A stretch of 6,880 nucleotides of DNA from JBNJEM01 sp051745935. GTDB taxonomy: Bacteria > Planctomycetota > Planctomycetia > Pirellulales > Pirellulaceae. Both the position numbers and the translations under genes were made by a program. The notes beneath the pieces are model-generated. The model saw only the letters and a program-made list of their open reading frames with translations, was not told the DNA's origin and ran no database searches. Position 1 is the stretch's first letter; every line of letters begins with the position of its first letter. The stretch covers positions 1-6,880 of the forward strand of contig JBNJEM010000434.1 in the NCBI GenBank assembly GCA_051745935.1, written 5' to 3'. Shown here piece after piece: positions 6,495 to 6,880 of the stretch.

Positions 6495-6577
6495 GGAGGG
6501 TATGCGAATTGGTTAGCAACCTGATTCGAAATCAGGCGCCGGGTAACCGGTTGCGGGTTCGAGTCCCGTGCCCTCCG
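6495..6577 (+). tRNA. tRNA-Ser (anticodon CGA)
   Basis: A complete class II cloverleaf is visible. The acceptor GGAGGGT (6495-6501) pairs with GCCCTCC (6570-6576) with one T-G wobble; the discriminator is G6577, as expected for serine. The D-stem is TGC/GCA around a loop with GG. The anticodon stem CCTGA/TCAGG encloses TTCGAAA, giving anticodon CGA (6527-6529), which reads UCG. The long variable arm (6537-6552) forms a 5-bp stem with a GTAA loop, the serine hallmark. The T arm is GCGGG-TTCGAGT-CCCGT. CCA is not encoded and must be added. With this pairing only one base separates acceptor and D-stem; alternatively C6494 joins the acceptor and the 3' end shifts by one. The minus-strand frame across it is spurious. 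Confidence 0.95.
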
Positions 6578-6640
6578 CTTTTGGCACCTCGTCGCACGCG
6601 GCGGCACAGGCGTGCCTAACTTCTCATTTTTCAAGATCTT

Positions 6641-6681
6641 ACGGCGAGTGGCTCCAGAGCCTGGAAGGCTCGCCGTCTTTT
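6641..6681 (+). terminator. Probable intrinsic terminator of the tRNA-Ser transcript
   Basis: ACGGCGAG (6641-6648) pairs perfectly with CTCGCCGT (6669-6676), followed at once by CTTTT. The enclosed sequence can form a second small stem, GGCT with AGCC (6650-6653 and 6658-6661), making a compact structure. It lies 64 bases after the tRNA on the same strand. The T-run is only four long, so efficiency may be moderate. A smaller hairpin, GGCAC 6603-6607 with GTGCC 6612-6616, lies between and could be a processing or pausing element. Confidence 0.6.
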
Positions 6682-6880
6682 CCTCCTTGGGGCGCTCCCT
6701 CGCACGCTCTCGCGTCTCTGCACGCGGCGCCTGGCCCTGGCTTTGATGGGCCCTCGCCCTGGCCTGATGAACAAGCCGAATACTGGGCAAAATAGGGCAA
6801 CTCGGTTGGCCTGTGTTTGTCGCGCGTCTCTGGTGGAAGGATTGGAGATGGGCTGTTTAAAAGTGACGCCCTTTCAGGGC
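6682..6880. other. Non-coding right end with partial hairpin at edge
   Basis: No supported gene. Frames open here on both strands are low-complexity, rich in Arg, Pro and Ala, and lack a ribosome binding site. The last bases form GCCCT-TTC-AGGGC (6868-6880), a small palindrome that may continue beyond the window or belong to an extragenic repeat; this cannot be judged from here. Confidence 0.4.

Noticed and set aside
6359..6790. Minus-strand open frame of 143 residues containing RARDSNPQPVTRR
   Set aside because: It runs antisense through the tRNA-Ser gene; this kind of sequence is a familiar false protein arising from translated tRNA. The rest is low-complexity with no ribosome binding site.
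6495..6880. Integrated element using the tRNA-Ser gene as attachment site
   Set aside because: No integrase is present and I found no second copy of the tRNA 3' end within the window.

Overview
The window looks like chromosomal DNA from a bacterium of moderately high G+C content, most plausibly a planctomycete. This rests on style rather than a marker gene: a very large secreted multidomain protein of the type common in planctomycetes, no Shine-Dalgarno site before its start, and short GC-rich palindromes scattered between genes. The taxonomic call is an inference.

Layout from left to right. Positions 1-721 carry no convincing gene; they hold a perfect 7-bp hairpin (70-88) and a weak promoter candidate (TATAAT at 379-384). 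Positions 722-4609 (+) encode a 1295-residue exported protein with N-terminal beta-rich regions, a central glycoside-hydrolase-like segment that may be a TIM barrel, a beta-sandwich domain, a short helical linker, a CBM-like jelly roll opening with NPGFE, and a low-complexity tail. Positions 4609-4817 are two head-to-tail copies of a ~105-bp repeat, beginning at the stop codon of that gene. A two-gene minus-strand operon follows: an unrecognised 108-residue protein with a very basic C-terminal stretch (5584-5258) and, 25 bp downstream, a HinT-type histidine-triad hydrolase (5232-4888) with a textbook ribosome binding site.

Positions 5585-6494 have no supported gene. They hold a GC-rich leader with competing hairpins, an 8-bp stem-loop, an imperfect palindrome, and a third, inverted copy of the ~105-bp repeat (6197-6301). 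A class II tRNA-Ser with anticodon CGA lies at 6495-6577 (+), followed by a probable intrinsic terminator at 6641-6681. The remainder is apparently non-coding, ending in a small hairpin at the window edge.

The genes do not form one obvious pathway. The large protein probably acts outside the cytoplasm on polysaccharide, and HinT is a cytoplasmic housekeeping nucleotide hydrolase. The least explained feature is the ~105-bp repeat family: three copies in two orientations, about 93% identity between the two closest, imperfect self-complementarity, one compensatory base-pair change between copies, and an uninterrupted reading frame in all three.
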